Shown here: one piece after another, positions 12,517 to 25,200 of the stretch | Layout of the letters: each line of letters opens with the position of its first letter | Position numbering within the stretch: position 1 is the stretch's first letter | NCBI RefSeq assembly: GCF_932526225.1 | Contig: NC_064047.1 | Coordinates: forward strand, 8,483,994 to 8,547,993 | Origin: Nematostella vectensis | Taxonomy: Eukaryota; Cnidaria; Anthozoa; Actiniaria; Edwardsiidae | Length of the DNA stretch: 64,000 nucleotides | Reading direction: 5' to 3' | Made by a program: the position numbers and the translations under genes | Notes under the pieces: model-generated | Told to the model about the DNA's origin: nothing | The model's input: only the letters and a program-made list of their open reading frames with translations | The model's database searches: none

Positions 12517-12522
12517 AATAAA
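12517..12522 (+). terminator. Candidate polyadenylation signal AATAAA
   Basis: AATAAA in cttcaataaacatg, about 1 kb beyond the stop codon of the 94-residue gene. It is the first well-placed canonical hexamer I found on the plus strand, which would give a long 3' untranslated region. 12523-13440 otherwise shows no supported gene. Confidence 0.4.
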
Positions 12523-13443
12523 CATGAAAAAAGCTGAAGCTCTCATGTGTACTTTACAATACAAAGGGTTCAGCTTCCCGTAACACATTCATGACTTATG
12601 TATTCAAGTGTTGTCGAGTATATAATTTATGCAAAACGCCCGCTCGCATACCCTCCTCCTCTCCATCCCCTATCTGTCGTGTAAATTTCATGTGATGGCG
12701 AAATGAAACATTTCAAATCAGTTGGTTTGCCTCCAGTAAGCAGCAATATCCTGAGTATGACAAAATGGTCGCTGGCTTTGCCTTTGGGGAACGTGGAGTT
12801 GGTTGGTTGGCAATTAAAAGCGCTATCCAAGTATCGTCTAGATCCTTGCGCAGTCGATGTCGATTTTGAAATGCCATGTGACAGACACCAAAAACAACTG
12901 CGCAGGATGGGTTTTTGTTCTCTGTGTCTTCTTGTCGTACTCCGCGAAAATCATACCATATTACCATATAAACACGAGTAACAGTTTTCACGTCGAGGAC
13001 CGGACTACACATTCCCCCCTTCGCATTTGACTGTAAAACATATGTTGTAAGGTTGCTTTAAATTTCAAAGAGCTTCACCTTACTAAACCTCCCTCCCTTC
13101 CCCACTTAACACATTCCCCCTACTAGCCCCCCCCTCCATTTTTTTTCTACCCAAACCAGGTGCCATAACCGCTAATCAACAGCCAATGTGGGCGAGACTG
13201 ATACAGATGAGTTTCCATAACGAGATAACACTATCTAACTCAAAGCTCAACTAAAAGGTGATTTCTTAGGGCTTCTTGGGTACGTGATCCGTATTTTGGC
13301 AGCGATTGTTTAGAACATCTGAACTAGGGTAGTCTTGTAAATATCATTATTGTAAGGGAGCGGAAGTTAGCCGGAAATGTCAACATGGTACAATATCTCA
13401 TTGAATATCTCGTTTTCGTTTGAGCGATTGTGTCTATAGCGTG

Positions 13444-13663
13444 GACTTTAGAAGCACACTAGCATACACACATTGGCACCAGTCGGGCCAAGACGGGACG
13501 CTAGCACAGTCTATTACCCGTGCAGTTCGGCAACCATGGACAGCTGTTTCGTCCTTATTAGGACTCGTCAGCATGGCATAGCCGGTTTGCCTCAGTTAAA
13601 CTTCATCATGAAGTCCCGACTGGTGCCAATGTGTGTATGCTAGTGTGCTTTTAAAGTCCACAT
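13444..13663. mobile_element. 220-bp hammerhead-bearing element with ~47-bp inverted repeats and 16-bp target duplication
   Basis: Identical 16-bp direct repeats (ttgtgtctatagcgtg) lie at 13428-13443 and 13664-13679 and look like a target-site duplication. Just inside, the left arm (13441-13488, gtggactttagaagcacact and onward to cagtcggg) is mirrored by the right arm (13615-13661, cccgactggtgcc to aaagtccac). The interior contains a complete hammerhead ribozyme on the minus strand. Long duplications and hammerheads are known from Penelope-like elements and retrozymes; assignment to either is an inference. Confidence 0.8.
13528..13584 (-). ncRNA. Type I hammerhead ribozyme
   Basis: On the minus strand all conserved core positions are present. 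Core CUGACGA is at 13571-13565. Stem II is GUCC (13564-13561) pairing with GGAC (13554-13551) around loop UAAUAA. GAAA is at 13550-13547. A minimal stem III has A13547-U13540 and C13546-G13541 around AGCU, followed by the cleavage-site C13539 (a GUC triplet). Stem I is CCAUG (13576-13572) with CAUGG (13538-13534), then an internal loop (UAUG opposite UU), then CGGC (13584-13581) with GCCG (13531-13528). A one- to two-pair stem III is typical of hammerheads in animal retroelements. Confidence 0.87.
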
Positions 13664-14489
13664 TTGTGTCTATAGCGTGACCCAGTACATCTATCTTGTG
13701 TGACAGCATATCTTGTGTGACAGCTTATCTTATGTGGTCTTAGAAATCTTTGCAAGTCGTTACGTTACCGCATTGGCATATCCGTGGATGCTCGCGGTCT
13801 GTATTCCCCACATCTACTATTCCCGCTACTATTGTCCCGATCCCACCCTTGGTGCGGCATGGCCACACCTTATAACCATACACATACAATGATACTGTGT
13901 GAGATACAGGCAAACACGTCGGTCTGCAAGACTTTCAGGAATTAGCATATTAATCAGAGCGCGTGAATTCCGCAATGTTTTCTTGCGAAAAGCGGCCCGA
14001 GTTTAGGCACCTTTATTCCAAGTGCTGAGCTATTTTATAGATAACGTATTACACCGCGAGTTTACAAACTTATATTCTGTGCATTATTTGTGCTCTCAGT
14101 TGTGGGGTAGATGTTTATAAACGGAACTAGCAACTACCCTTAGCCCTCAACCGGTTATTCTATCGCGCGGAAATCAGAACCTCTCCACACGGCGTGGGGT
14201 GTCACAAGTTTCTTTTGTCCGCGCGCGGGTCAGAGCCCTTGAAATCCGTGCTAAGCGCGCATGGTATCCACCATCATGGGTATTCTCTCAGGTCAGGGAG
14301 TACCAATGCTCATATTCCAAGGCCTCGCACAAACAGACCAAGCGATTTTTGTACTTCTTAATTTATGAATTTATATATGTAATGCGTAACTTGTTAGTAT
14401 ATCTTATTCAGTTTCTGTAAATGAACTGCCAAAGGTTTTCAATAAACATATCTATCTAAAAAAAGAGCGATGTCCACCCGAGGTACGTT

Positions 14490-14559
14490 GGTATTGGCCC
14501 GATGGTATTGGTACGATGGTATTGGTACGATGGTATTGGTCCGATGGTATTGAGACGGA
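14490..14559. repeat. 14-bp tandem repeat, five copies
   Basis: Five head-to-tail copies of ggtattggtacgat with one or two substitutions each. No gene is supported between 13680 and 15518; an AATAAA-containing word (ttttcaataaacatatc) lies near 14440 without a recognisable upstream gene. Confidence 0.85.
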
Positions 14560-15518
14560 GTATTGTAAAGTACAGATAGAAAATATTTTAAGTACAGTGA
14601 AGGCCTCGTGGTTGATCGCGTTTGCCATCGTGCTACCACCGTGAGAAACAGCCGTTTCCTATTGTTGGCGGTTTTGGATGGGCGTAGAACAAAAGGTCTT
14701 CCGAGTAAGAGTTCACACGTACATGGCATGCCAACAGAAGTCGCGTTTGTCTGCGTGCGTGGAATACCGCACATGCTATTGCGGTGAGCGAACCCTTTTC
14801 GCTTTCGATAGCCGTTTAGCGGGTTATCAGTGGACAAGTGCTTTAGTGTATTGATAAGGGAGGGCGTGGTAGTGGAATCTTACATGTCCTTGGGATAGAA
14901 GAGGGAGGGATGGGACGGTGTATCATAGCTCTATTGATGCGTTACGGCATATCCATGTGACAGTATCGTACCCAGACTCCGCGTAGCATTGACATTGATT
15001 TTGAAGAGGTTAAATAAGCGCACGGTGCATGACGGTCAGGATACGGTTTCGGGTTCGGAAATCGATTTTTTTTTCCGCCTCCGCTTCAGGGTTCCTATGG
15101 ATGTGCCCGAAACAGCAAATAACGACTGGGTCTGTCTGTCGACACGACACAGACTGTCTGTCCATGTGAACTGGCGCATACGACCTCTAATGAGGTCATG
15201 TTACACGAGGGGATTATCACTTCCAAAGCATGGCGGATAAAAAAAAGGTTACAAAACATAACAATATTTCTTGCATGTAATGCGCCCGCATTTAAGTTCC
15301 AATTTACAGCGGTCGCCTCCTTGAGAAAACAGGAAATGAAGAGCGCTTATTAGCTAATTTCCTGAAATTGTTTTGCGCTTTGCAACTCGAAGCCAAAAAG
15401 AAATTCCTGTGCAAGTTGAAAGCATGAAAAAATGCCTCGTTTAGTCTGACCTCAAATAAAGGGGTTGCAGTAATAATTGTTGAAGAAACCAACGTGCGAT
15501 CTAGCCCCTGACGAAGGT

Positions 15519-15772
15519 TTAAAGCCGCATTGTCACCAGTTTTATTCCGGAGGTCCGACGGAAACCTCAACCGTTAAAAGACAAAAGAATCTATTAGAAT
15601 CCGAAATATTAAACAGGCCATCCGCTCTAAATTATCACTCACATCCTCAAAGAAACTTCCAATAGACACATCGCTTTCAATATTTTGAAATATTTTTCGC
15701 GTTTTCAGTTAAAAATCATCGGATATTGTTAGGTAACCGACCGGAAGTAAACTGGTGACAATGCGGCTTTAA
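15519..15772. mobile_element. 254-bp MITE (family shared with 41492-41746)
   Basis: The terminal words ttaaagccgcattgtcacca and tggtgacaatgcggctttaa are inverted copies of each other, and the inverted similarity extends inward through cagtt and ccgg. A second copy lies in SYAP1 intron 2 in the opposite orientation and shares the interior words (aatatttttc, gaaactttcttcgaggatgt). Confidence 0.85.
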
Positions 15773-16205
15773 CAGACAGATTTTTCCTTCTGCCTACGGA
15801 CGCATACCAAGTCTTGTGAAATTATGAAATTAACATCGGCTTCCCCTAGCCCCCCCGCCCGACATTATCCCTTAGCTTCCACGCCTCTTCATCTTACCTC
15901 GTTACTTTTAATGCTTCCTAATAGTGTCACACTAGATATTTATTTCGATAAAACGGCTTTCCAGCACTACATACACGCCAATGAATGCTGCACGGCTGAT
16001 AATGTTTAGCTTATGATGCCGGGGCTTCACGTCCCCTTCCGCCCACTTCTAGCGTGACATGCGCAATCGCGTGACGTGTACGCAATCGGGTTAATTTATC
16101 TGGATGGAATTTACATTTTCTTTGAAGAATAACAGTTGAGGAGGAAAACAAGATGAAGCAGGGAGAATGTCATTCTCGCAATGAGGGTGAGTCGAATTGG
16201 CTACT

Positions 16206-19200
16206 TTAGTCCTCGTCCCAGTCCCTGTTCTCTTTGGCTTTCGGTCCACCGGCCTGCTTAGCCATAATGATCTGGTGAGAAGAAAGAATAAGATGACACA
16301 GGAATCATTAGGAACCAGAAGTAAGCATAAGAAGCATAAGATGACACAGGAATCATAAGGAGCCAGAAGAAAGCATAAGATGACACAGGAATCATAAGGA
16401 GTAAAAAGAAAGCATAAGGCGACATAAGATGACATAAAAAATATAATGAGCCAGAGAAAGCATAAGGCGTAAAAGATGACATAGGAATCATAAGGAGCCA
16501 GAAGTAAGCATAAGATGACACAGGAATCATAAGGAACCAGAAGTAAGCATAAGATGACACAGGAATCATAAGGAGTAAAAAGAAAGCATAAGGCGACATA
16601 AGATGACATACAAATTATAATGAGCCAGAAGAAAGCATAAGGCGTAAAAGATGACATAGGAATCATAAGGAACCAGAAGTAAGCATAAGATGACATAGGA
16701 ATCATAAGAAGCCAGAAGTAAGCATTATAAGATGCATAGAAATCATAAGGAGCAAAAAGAAAGCATAAGGTGTCATAAGATGACATAAAAAATATGACGA
16801 GCCAGAAGAAAGCATAAGATGATTTAGAAATCACAAGGAGCCAGAAAAATGCATGAGATGCCGAAAAACTCACAAGGAACCAAGGGCTAGAAGAAAGCAT
16901 TAGACATCTAAAAATGACATAGAAATCTAGAGAATAGCATAAGCCATCATTAGATGATGTAAAAATCGTAAGGAACTATATAAAAAAGGAGCATAAGACG
17001 ACGTTATTCACCTAACCGACACGCAGCACGGTAACCGGCATAAGACGACGTTATTCACCTAACCGACACGCAGCACGGTAACCGGCATAAGACGACGTTA
17101 TTCACCTAACCGACACGCAGCACGGTAACCGGCATAAGACGACGTTATTCACCTAACCGACACGCAGCACGGTAACCGGCATAAGACGACGTTATTCACC
17201 TAACCGACACGCAGCACGGTAACCGGCATAAGACGACGTTATTCACCTAACCGACACGCAGCACGGTAACCGGCATAAGACGACGTTATTCACCTAACCG
17301 ACACGCAGCACGGTAACCGGCATAAGACGACTTAGAAATCATAGGGAGCCAGAATGTGATAAGACAAGATAAGATTGTATACAAATCATCAACGTTATTT
17401 ACCTGATCGACACGCAGCACAGTAACCGCGGCGTCTGTTGCGAGCTTCAGACCCCAGTGCTTCGTGAGATATACGTCTAGAATACCAGCCTCAACAGCGT
17501 CTTTGATGTCAGCGCTACCGCACTGAACAAATAATCATAGATCAATAAATGAACCGACAAGTCTGCAGAATAATCATAGAGGGAGAGGGTACTTTTAGCT
17601 CACACTACAAAAATAGTTTCATAAATAGTTACAGTAGTTACAATAGTTAATTTCGAAATACAAGAAGAAGAATGGACAGAAAAACACGGACGGACAGACA
17701 AACATGAACAACAACAGAATTACACATTCAGCAAGACATACAAACAGTCGAATGGACTGCAAACACAGACAGAAATACATACAGCAATACTCAGGACAAA
17801 CAACAGCAAGATACAGTCAGCAAAACACAGACAGACATACAAACAGACAGTAAGACAGTCAGCAAAACACAGACAGACAGACATACAAACAGACAGTAAG
17901 ACAGTCAGCAAAACACGGACAGACATACAAACAGACAGTAAGACAGTCAGCAAAACACAGACAGACAGACAGACAGACATACAAACAGACAGTAAGACAG
18001 TCAGCAAAACACAGACAGACATACAAACAGACAGTAAGACAGTCAGCAAAACACAGACAGACAGACAAACAGACAGTAAGACAGTCAGCAAAACACAGAC
18101 AGACATACAAACAGAGAGTAAGACAGTCAGCAAAACACAGACAGACATTCAAACAGACAGTAAGACAGTCAGCAAAACACAGACAGACATACAAACAGAC
18201 AGTAAGACAGTGAGCAAAACACAGACAGACAGACATACAAACAGACAGTAAGACACAGTCAGCAAAACACAGACAGACATACAAACAGACAGTAAGACAG
18301 TCAGCAAAACACAGACAGACATACAAACAGTAAGACAGTCAGCAAAACACAGACAGACACAAAAACAACAGCAAGATACAGTCAGCAAAACAAAGACAGA
18401 CATACAAACAGACAGTAAGACAGTCAGCAAAACACAGACATACAAACAGACAGTAAGACAGTCAGCAAAACACAGACAGACATACGAACAGACAGTAAGA
18501 CAGTCAGCAAAACACAGACATACATACAAACAGACAGTAAGACAGTCAGCAAAACACAGACAGACATACAAACAGACAGTAAGACAGTCAGCAAACCACA
18601 GACAGACATAAAAACAGACAGTAAGACACAGTCAGCAAAACACAGACAGACATAAAAACAGACAGTAAGACACAGTCAGCAAAACACAGACAGACATACA
18701 AACAGACAGTAAGACAGTCAGCAAAACACAGACAGACATACAAACAGACAGTAAGACAGTCAGCAAAACACAGACAGACATACAAACAGTAAGACAGTCA
18801 GCAAAACACAGACAGACACAAAAACAACAGCAAGATACAGTCAGCAAAACAAAGACAGACATACAAACAGACAGTAAGACAGTCAGCAAAACACAGACAT
18901 ACAAACAGACAGTAAGACAGTCAGCAAAACACAGACAGACATACGAACAGACAGTAAGACAGTCAGCAAAACACAGACATACATACAAACAGACAGTAAG
19001 ACAGTCAGCAAAACACAGACAGACATACAAACAGACAGTAAGACAGTCAGCAAACCACAGACAGACATAAAAACAGACAGTAAGACACAGTCAGCAAAAC
19101 ACAGACAGACATAAAAACAGACAGTAAGACAGTCAGCAAAACACAGACAGACATACAAACAGACAGTAAGACAGTCAGCAAAACACAGACAGACAGACAT

Positions 19201-22200
19201 ACAAACAGACAGTAAGACACAGTCGGCAAAACACAGACAGACATACAAACAGACAGTAAGACAGTCAGCAAAACACAGACAGACATACAAACAGTAAGAC
19301 AGTCAGCAAAACACAGGTATGTTAAACGCCTCTGTGAAACAGAGTGGTTGCGCTGACGTTTCGAGCGTTAGCCCTTCGTCGGAGCAAAAGAAACTGACTC
19401 AAAAGAAACAGTTTCTTTTGCTTCAACAAAGGGCTCGAAAGGCTCGAAACGTCAGCGCAAGCATTCTGTTTCACAGAGGCGTTTAACCTTTTCAACCTTG
19501 TGTTGATTCATACCTTGTCTACACCACACCTACGCAGACCATCTAGTTTTTGTACAGCTTGTCTGTAGTCTTTCTAGTTATACCATGCATGGTGGATTGT
19601 CTTACCTCGTTATCAAATCCGGCATTCATCTTGCCCTCTTGGTGTGCTGCATAGAGCTTGGAGATAAGCTCTGTGGCCTTCACCCCGGCATTATCAGCAA
19701 GAGCACGAGGAACACACTCTAGACTCTCGGCAAACTTGGCAATGGCATACTGCTCAAGGCCAGCAAATGTCTGAGACACAAACACAGGATATACAAGAGC
19801 TCGTGGAACACCCTCAAAATTACGACACATGACAAAAAAACTATGATCCCTTTTAGTATTAAAATCAATTTCAAACAAAAGTTACCAGGTACTTTGACAA
19901 CATAGGTGTTTATACATGTATTTCATCAGTTTGCACTCTAGAGAATTTATGTGTCGTAGCATGCAGTGGCTCTTGGAAATAATAATAATGGCTAAATCTT
20001 TATCTCTGAAAGCCAAATGAATGTGTTCAGGAACAGAAAAAAATACTGATACAAAATCCTGCATCAGCTTCAATTTACTCTTATTTACTTGTTTATTTGA
20101 TACATACTTAGGAAGCACTGTGGGTTGCTATAAATGGGTGATTAGAGGTAGTCTAACTTGTTTAGCTATTTTAAGTGTTTTTTTTTGTGTGTGATAAATA
20201 ACCTGCTCTAGGACTCAGTAGATGTTAATTACTGTAGATATACTGACACCTGAAAACTTTCTTATTCGAAAAAGGTGTACACTGCTTGGATACCCTTTAA
20301 GCCTAGTAACTGGAGGTGGATGGTGTTTCATTGTAGAAAAGTAGATCAACTGGATAACTGGAAAAAATATAAAATACTGCTTCATACCTCCGCGTGTGAG
20401 GTAAGCTTCCTTGCAAGCTCAATCTCAGAGGCGCCAGCACCCGGCACAAATCGAGGGTCTCTGGTCAGGGCCTTGAAGGAGTTGACTCCATCATCTATGG
20501 CTCGCTCGATGTCATCCATAATGTTTTCTGTCGAGCCGCGGATCACAACTGTTGCCACTGCAGTCTCCTCGCGTTCTATCGGGGATAGGGTATTAGGACA
20601 CAAAAACACATTATACAGATGCCACTGCTAACAGCTCCACATTTAGGAGAGGTGTCAAACACATTGCTGCAGTTTTCAATACTCTTGCTAATGATTTGCA
20701 TCGACTAAATCGTCTTCTGGCTTCTGTCAATCAAAATACTTGAAGCACTTTCTTCAGCCAGCATTAAAATGGCTTCCAATCACGCCACTTCTCTGTATCA
20801 CACTGACCAATCAAATAGTATAAAATGTAATTCTGTTAGTTTGAATGACTGAAGTTAGAACGTGGTTTAGCAGTTAAGCAGAAATTATTGATAAAATTTA
20901 GCCGAATATTGAAAAACGCAGAATGTGCCACTGTCTCTGCAGTTTAGATTATAAGCTCACCCTGTTTGAATATCGTGACTGGGGTTTCTCCGATCTCTGA
21001 CAGGTACACAAGATCACAATGGCCGAGATCCTCTGTAGTAGGTGTGGTCTAGTGAACGGAAATGTGTCACTGTTAAAGGACTAGATTTTTTCAATAAAAC
21101 ACCGTATAAACAATAATGGAACTGATGTAAGACAATGCACAATAAAAAGCTTAATGTTCAGCAGGTCACATGCATCCAAAGTTCTAATAAATGGACTCAC
21201 AACTTTCGGCAAAGCTGTTGCAGAGATGGCCCGACAAAGTCTTCTCAGGTCCCATTTGGAAGTTAACCTGTAACAAAAACCAGGGGGTTGTCTACTTATT
21301 GAAGTCTAGCTATGTTGGGTCTCTGTCCTCAAAATGTGATAAGTGAAATAATCAAAACAGAGTCACATATGTAACACACTGACATTTCAAACTTTTAGCA
21401 GAGTTACAACATATTTTAGACTTTCAAAATTCCCATACTTTTAATAACCCTTTCAAGGAATTCATCTAGATACGGTATAGAATAAATTCCATGATATTCC
21501 AGTGGAAACTCTGTTTTATTTAATTTCTTTTTCAGTACAACTAAAATACATGTCTCCGTTCCTTTTCATGTTTTTTACATCTAAAGAATAAAGCTTTGTC
21601 CAAAGCCGATTATACATAAATCCTAAATTAATCTAACATTCAACTATTTAATAAAAAGTTCAATGATGATATAACAACCTCTTGCTGGTAAAAAAGGATA
21701 TCATTATAAATTTTATACTGTGTTTTCCAGTGACACTTACCTCACTACCATGATCTGATACTTGTTACAGAAATGAAGAGCCATGTCGGCCACCTTGCCG
21801 CCTGACACGATAACATCCGCACCCTTCTCTTTGATTGACTTGATTTGCTGAGATATAATACAAAACACCTATGATAAAATCTCTGAACAAAATGAGATAG
21901 TGTTATATCCTATGTTAGGTCAAAAAGCCAGTTCTCTACAATTCAGCGTGATTAAATGTCTAATGAGTAATATTAAACTGTTTCTCACCATTTCAAGAAG
22001 GTCTTCCTCTCCCTTGCTGAAGCTTTTCAACTCTTCTGCATTCTTGATAAGAACTGTACCCTGGGGACAACACAATTTGGAGCAGGAAACCATTTTATTT
22101 AAATGTATAACAAAAATTATGTTTGGCTGTAGCAAACTAGTTAAATGATCCACAATCATTCACCCAAATTTCCCAAATTGTGCATACATGGAGAACTATC

Positions 22201-25200
22201 AACTCGCAAATTGTTTTGCAATCACGTAATTTTGCTGTCAAAGCCCCACCAGTGAGCCCTGTTTACATATTGTATCATACCAGCAAATCTAATGAAACAC
22301 TTAAAAAGTAAATTCTTTCATTTTTTGATGTAAGTAAATTGAGATTTTTTTATTGTAAGCACCTTAGTCTCAGTCTGCATTAGGTCAAGTGGGCAGGAAA
22401 AGACAGCGATCTTGCAATCCTTCTTAGATGTTATGTCACCTTCAACACCTTTCTTGAACACCATTCCTTGGACAACCTCAGAGTTATGGATACCAGAACC
22501 CTGAAAAAGGGATAATTGATGAGAAGGACCTGTGTTGAAAAATCACCAGTTACCAGTACAATAGATAAATTGGGGAGGAGGGAGTACCTTGATAGAACAG
22601 CAAATATTGCCACTATTACCACCACCATTACTATCACAACAATTTCTATTACAGTGGAACCTGGATTTTAAGATATGCCTCGGTAAAAAGAAAATGTATC
22701 GTAAAACCGAGGTACATCATACAAAGATTTTACTTGATTTCACAATATCAAGGAAAATCCATTGAAAATATCGCTGTTAATTATCAGGTTTAATATCAAC
22801 TTTTACAAAATAGTAATATGGTAACTCTACTCTGTGTAAGACTGTACAGGTGCTCTCTGTAAGACTGTAAATTTGCATTAACTTAGATCTGTAAATTAAA
22901 AAAAACATACTGTACCTGTGTGGTGTCTTGAGTTTTTCTCGCTTTGTTGATAGACAGAATCAGTAATATTGTTGTATGGAGGTCAAAATTACGCTTGAGA
23001 GGACAGATTTGTATCGTAAAATTGAGAATATCGTTGTATCCAATATCGTAAGATCGAGGTAATTTCTTATACATTTCACTGCATTTCCGTTGGAAGAAAG
23101 GAACGTCATCGTTATTATAAAATCCGGGTTCCACTGTATCACAATCATTACCATTATTACTATTACTATCACCACCTTCATGATGATTTATTCTTTGTTA
23201 TACTGTTATCACATAACCATCACTATTGTTTATTCTCATATCCATCCAATATACACTAGTGTCCTCATTTCATTGCTATCATTGTCATAGCTGGCAAGAG
23301 AAACATTATCATCTACCGTACATACATATACAGTACCTACCAATATTTTAGCCACTCTGACATTGTCTACGTTGAATGTTGCCTTCTCAGGTAAAATTGA
23401 AACTGAAGAAAAACGCATATTATTATCATTTTTGATAGATCTAATCTAGGAATTGGGGGCTAGACAGAGAGAACCATAAACAGCTGAAAGAGGACTTTAT
23501 TAAACAGATGGAAGAGGGCTCATTATGGAAAAATAAAATAAATAAATAAAACATGAGGAATGAAAAGGCTTCTGTATTTACCGGCAAATAATGCACACTT
23601 TTTTACTCCCAAAATGACCTTGAAAAACGGGTTGCGCATTATACGTGCAGCACCCATTGTTTTCAGTATGATAAAAAGCGGAAATCAATAAGAAAATGTG
23701 GCGATCCCATTGTAGGTGAAGAACAGTCACAAAAAATCGCTTAAAAATAACACAGTAAAAGGTATTCCAAACAAAGAATATCTTTAATCCCCTCATCCTG
23801 TGTTTTGTAAGAAAATACATAAGCCCAAAAACTCGCCAGAAAAACAGAAATTATTTATTCTTCCTTTATGATTTTCTTGTTGTCTGCCATCATGTTGGAA
23901 TTTACTCCACCAAGTCTCTCTGCATCATGTCCAAAATGGCAGTGAACGAACACAAGCTCGCATTTTGATGTTCCATGTGAAAATACAAATGTTCAGCATT
24001 AAGAATAATAGCTTTACAGTTGTGCTAAGATGCGCTGCTTATGCCTAAGAGGTTCAAAGTGGTTATCACCTTTAAGTTCAGGTGTAGAAAAGCATTTACC
24101 ATACTTATATATGAATAAAATGAATTGTGAATCGGAACATTTATATCATCTTGATACTTGTTTCTTTTTTTGTTGCTTCTCACTTCCTTGTTTTTTTCTA
24201 TTGGAGTGCATATTATATGCGGGTTTTCAAATTTTTTTTTTTTAAAGGCCTTATAGCGGATTATAGGTGGGTGCGTATTATATGCCAGTAAATACGGTAC
24301 TGTAATGGTGAAAAAGGACACAGCTGATCTTCCTGATGAATTAACCACCAGCTCCAGAGGGTACAAAATGCAGGTTGCAGGTCGGCTGCAGGTTAAGTAC
24401 TAACCTGAGTATCAGGGCCTATGTTTCTATCGCGCCGGAGAGAAACAAGACAAGGGCCTGATACAAGTACTGTTCGGATCGCATGTTCTCATGCCGGATT
24501 CCGGCATGGCTCCTGATTGGTAAAAAAAACAAAGGGTACTCGAATGGGACGCGCTGATTGGTTTAGCTATATATAGTACCCTAGCCCGTTGACTGCTCGT
24601 TCTCAGAGTAATGGCGGACTCCAAAAGTGCTTTTAACCTGGCGTTAGCAGAATCAGAGAAATCGTTTTCTTTAACATTTAAAAAAATATATTTTCCTGTC
24701 TTCATTTTCTTCCGAAAAATTGCGCCTGATACTCAGGTTAGATGTTCAAATGTTTTGCCAAGGCCGGTCGTTGCGTGTGTTTATTTCTCATTGGTATCAA
24801 TTTTCGAAGCGAACATCTACTAGTTATACCAAAAGCGCTGGAAATAATGATGTCATAGAAGCTGCTTAATACTACGGACATCTTTAGTAGTAGTCATCAA
24901 ATTTTTAGACAGACCAGGCGACGAATATTCAAAAAATTTGTCTGTGAGAGCACGAAGAATGCTTGGGATTGTTTGCGGTACTTCCCGCGAGTTGTTGATC
25001 GAGTGAGCTTATCAAATAATGGAATTTGTGTTCAAGCAGAGGTTTGTCTATTTAGACGAAAAAGCCTGTAGGAAATAAGTGATGTGAACGTCCTGCAGTA
25101 ATTTAGTGATGTGTGGATCTGCAGCTATATACTTAAATCGTAAATCTCCTGAGCCGTCAACTATCTTTGCGTTCAAATCATTTAGCACAAAGTTCCTCTC

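Noticed and set aside
15490-15540. Third hammerhead candidate (CCTGACGAAGG on the plus strand)
   Set aside because: No GAAA after a closing stem II and no stem I partner; it lies at a MITE edge.
16091-16900. 269-residue minus-strand frame rich in Tyr, Phe and Ser
   Set aside because: It runs through the 39-bp array and across the real last exon of CCT8 in another frame.
17720-19290. Several overlapping Cys/Val/Leu-rich open frames on the minus strand
   Set aside because: They come from a 42-bp unit divisible by three; all lie in a CCT8 intron and have no independent support.
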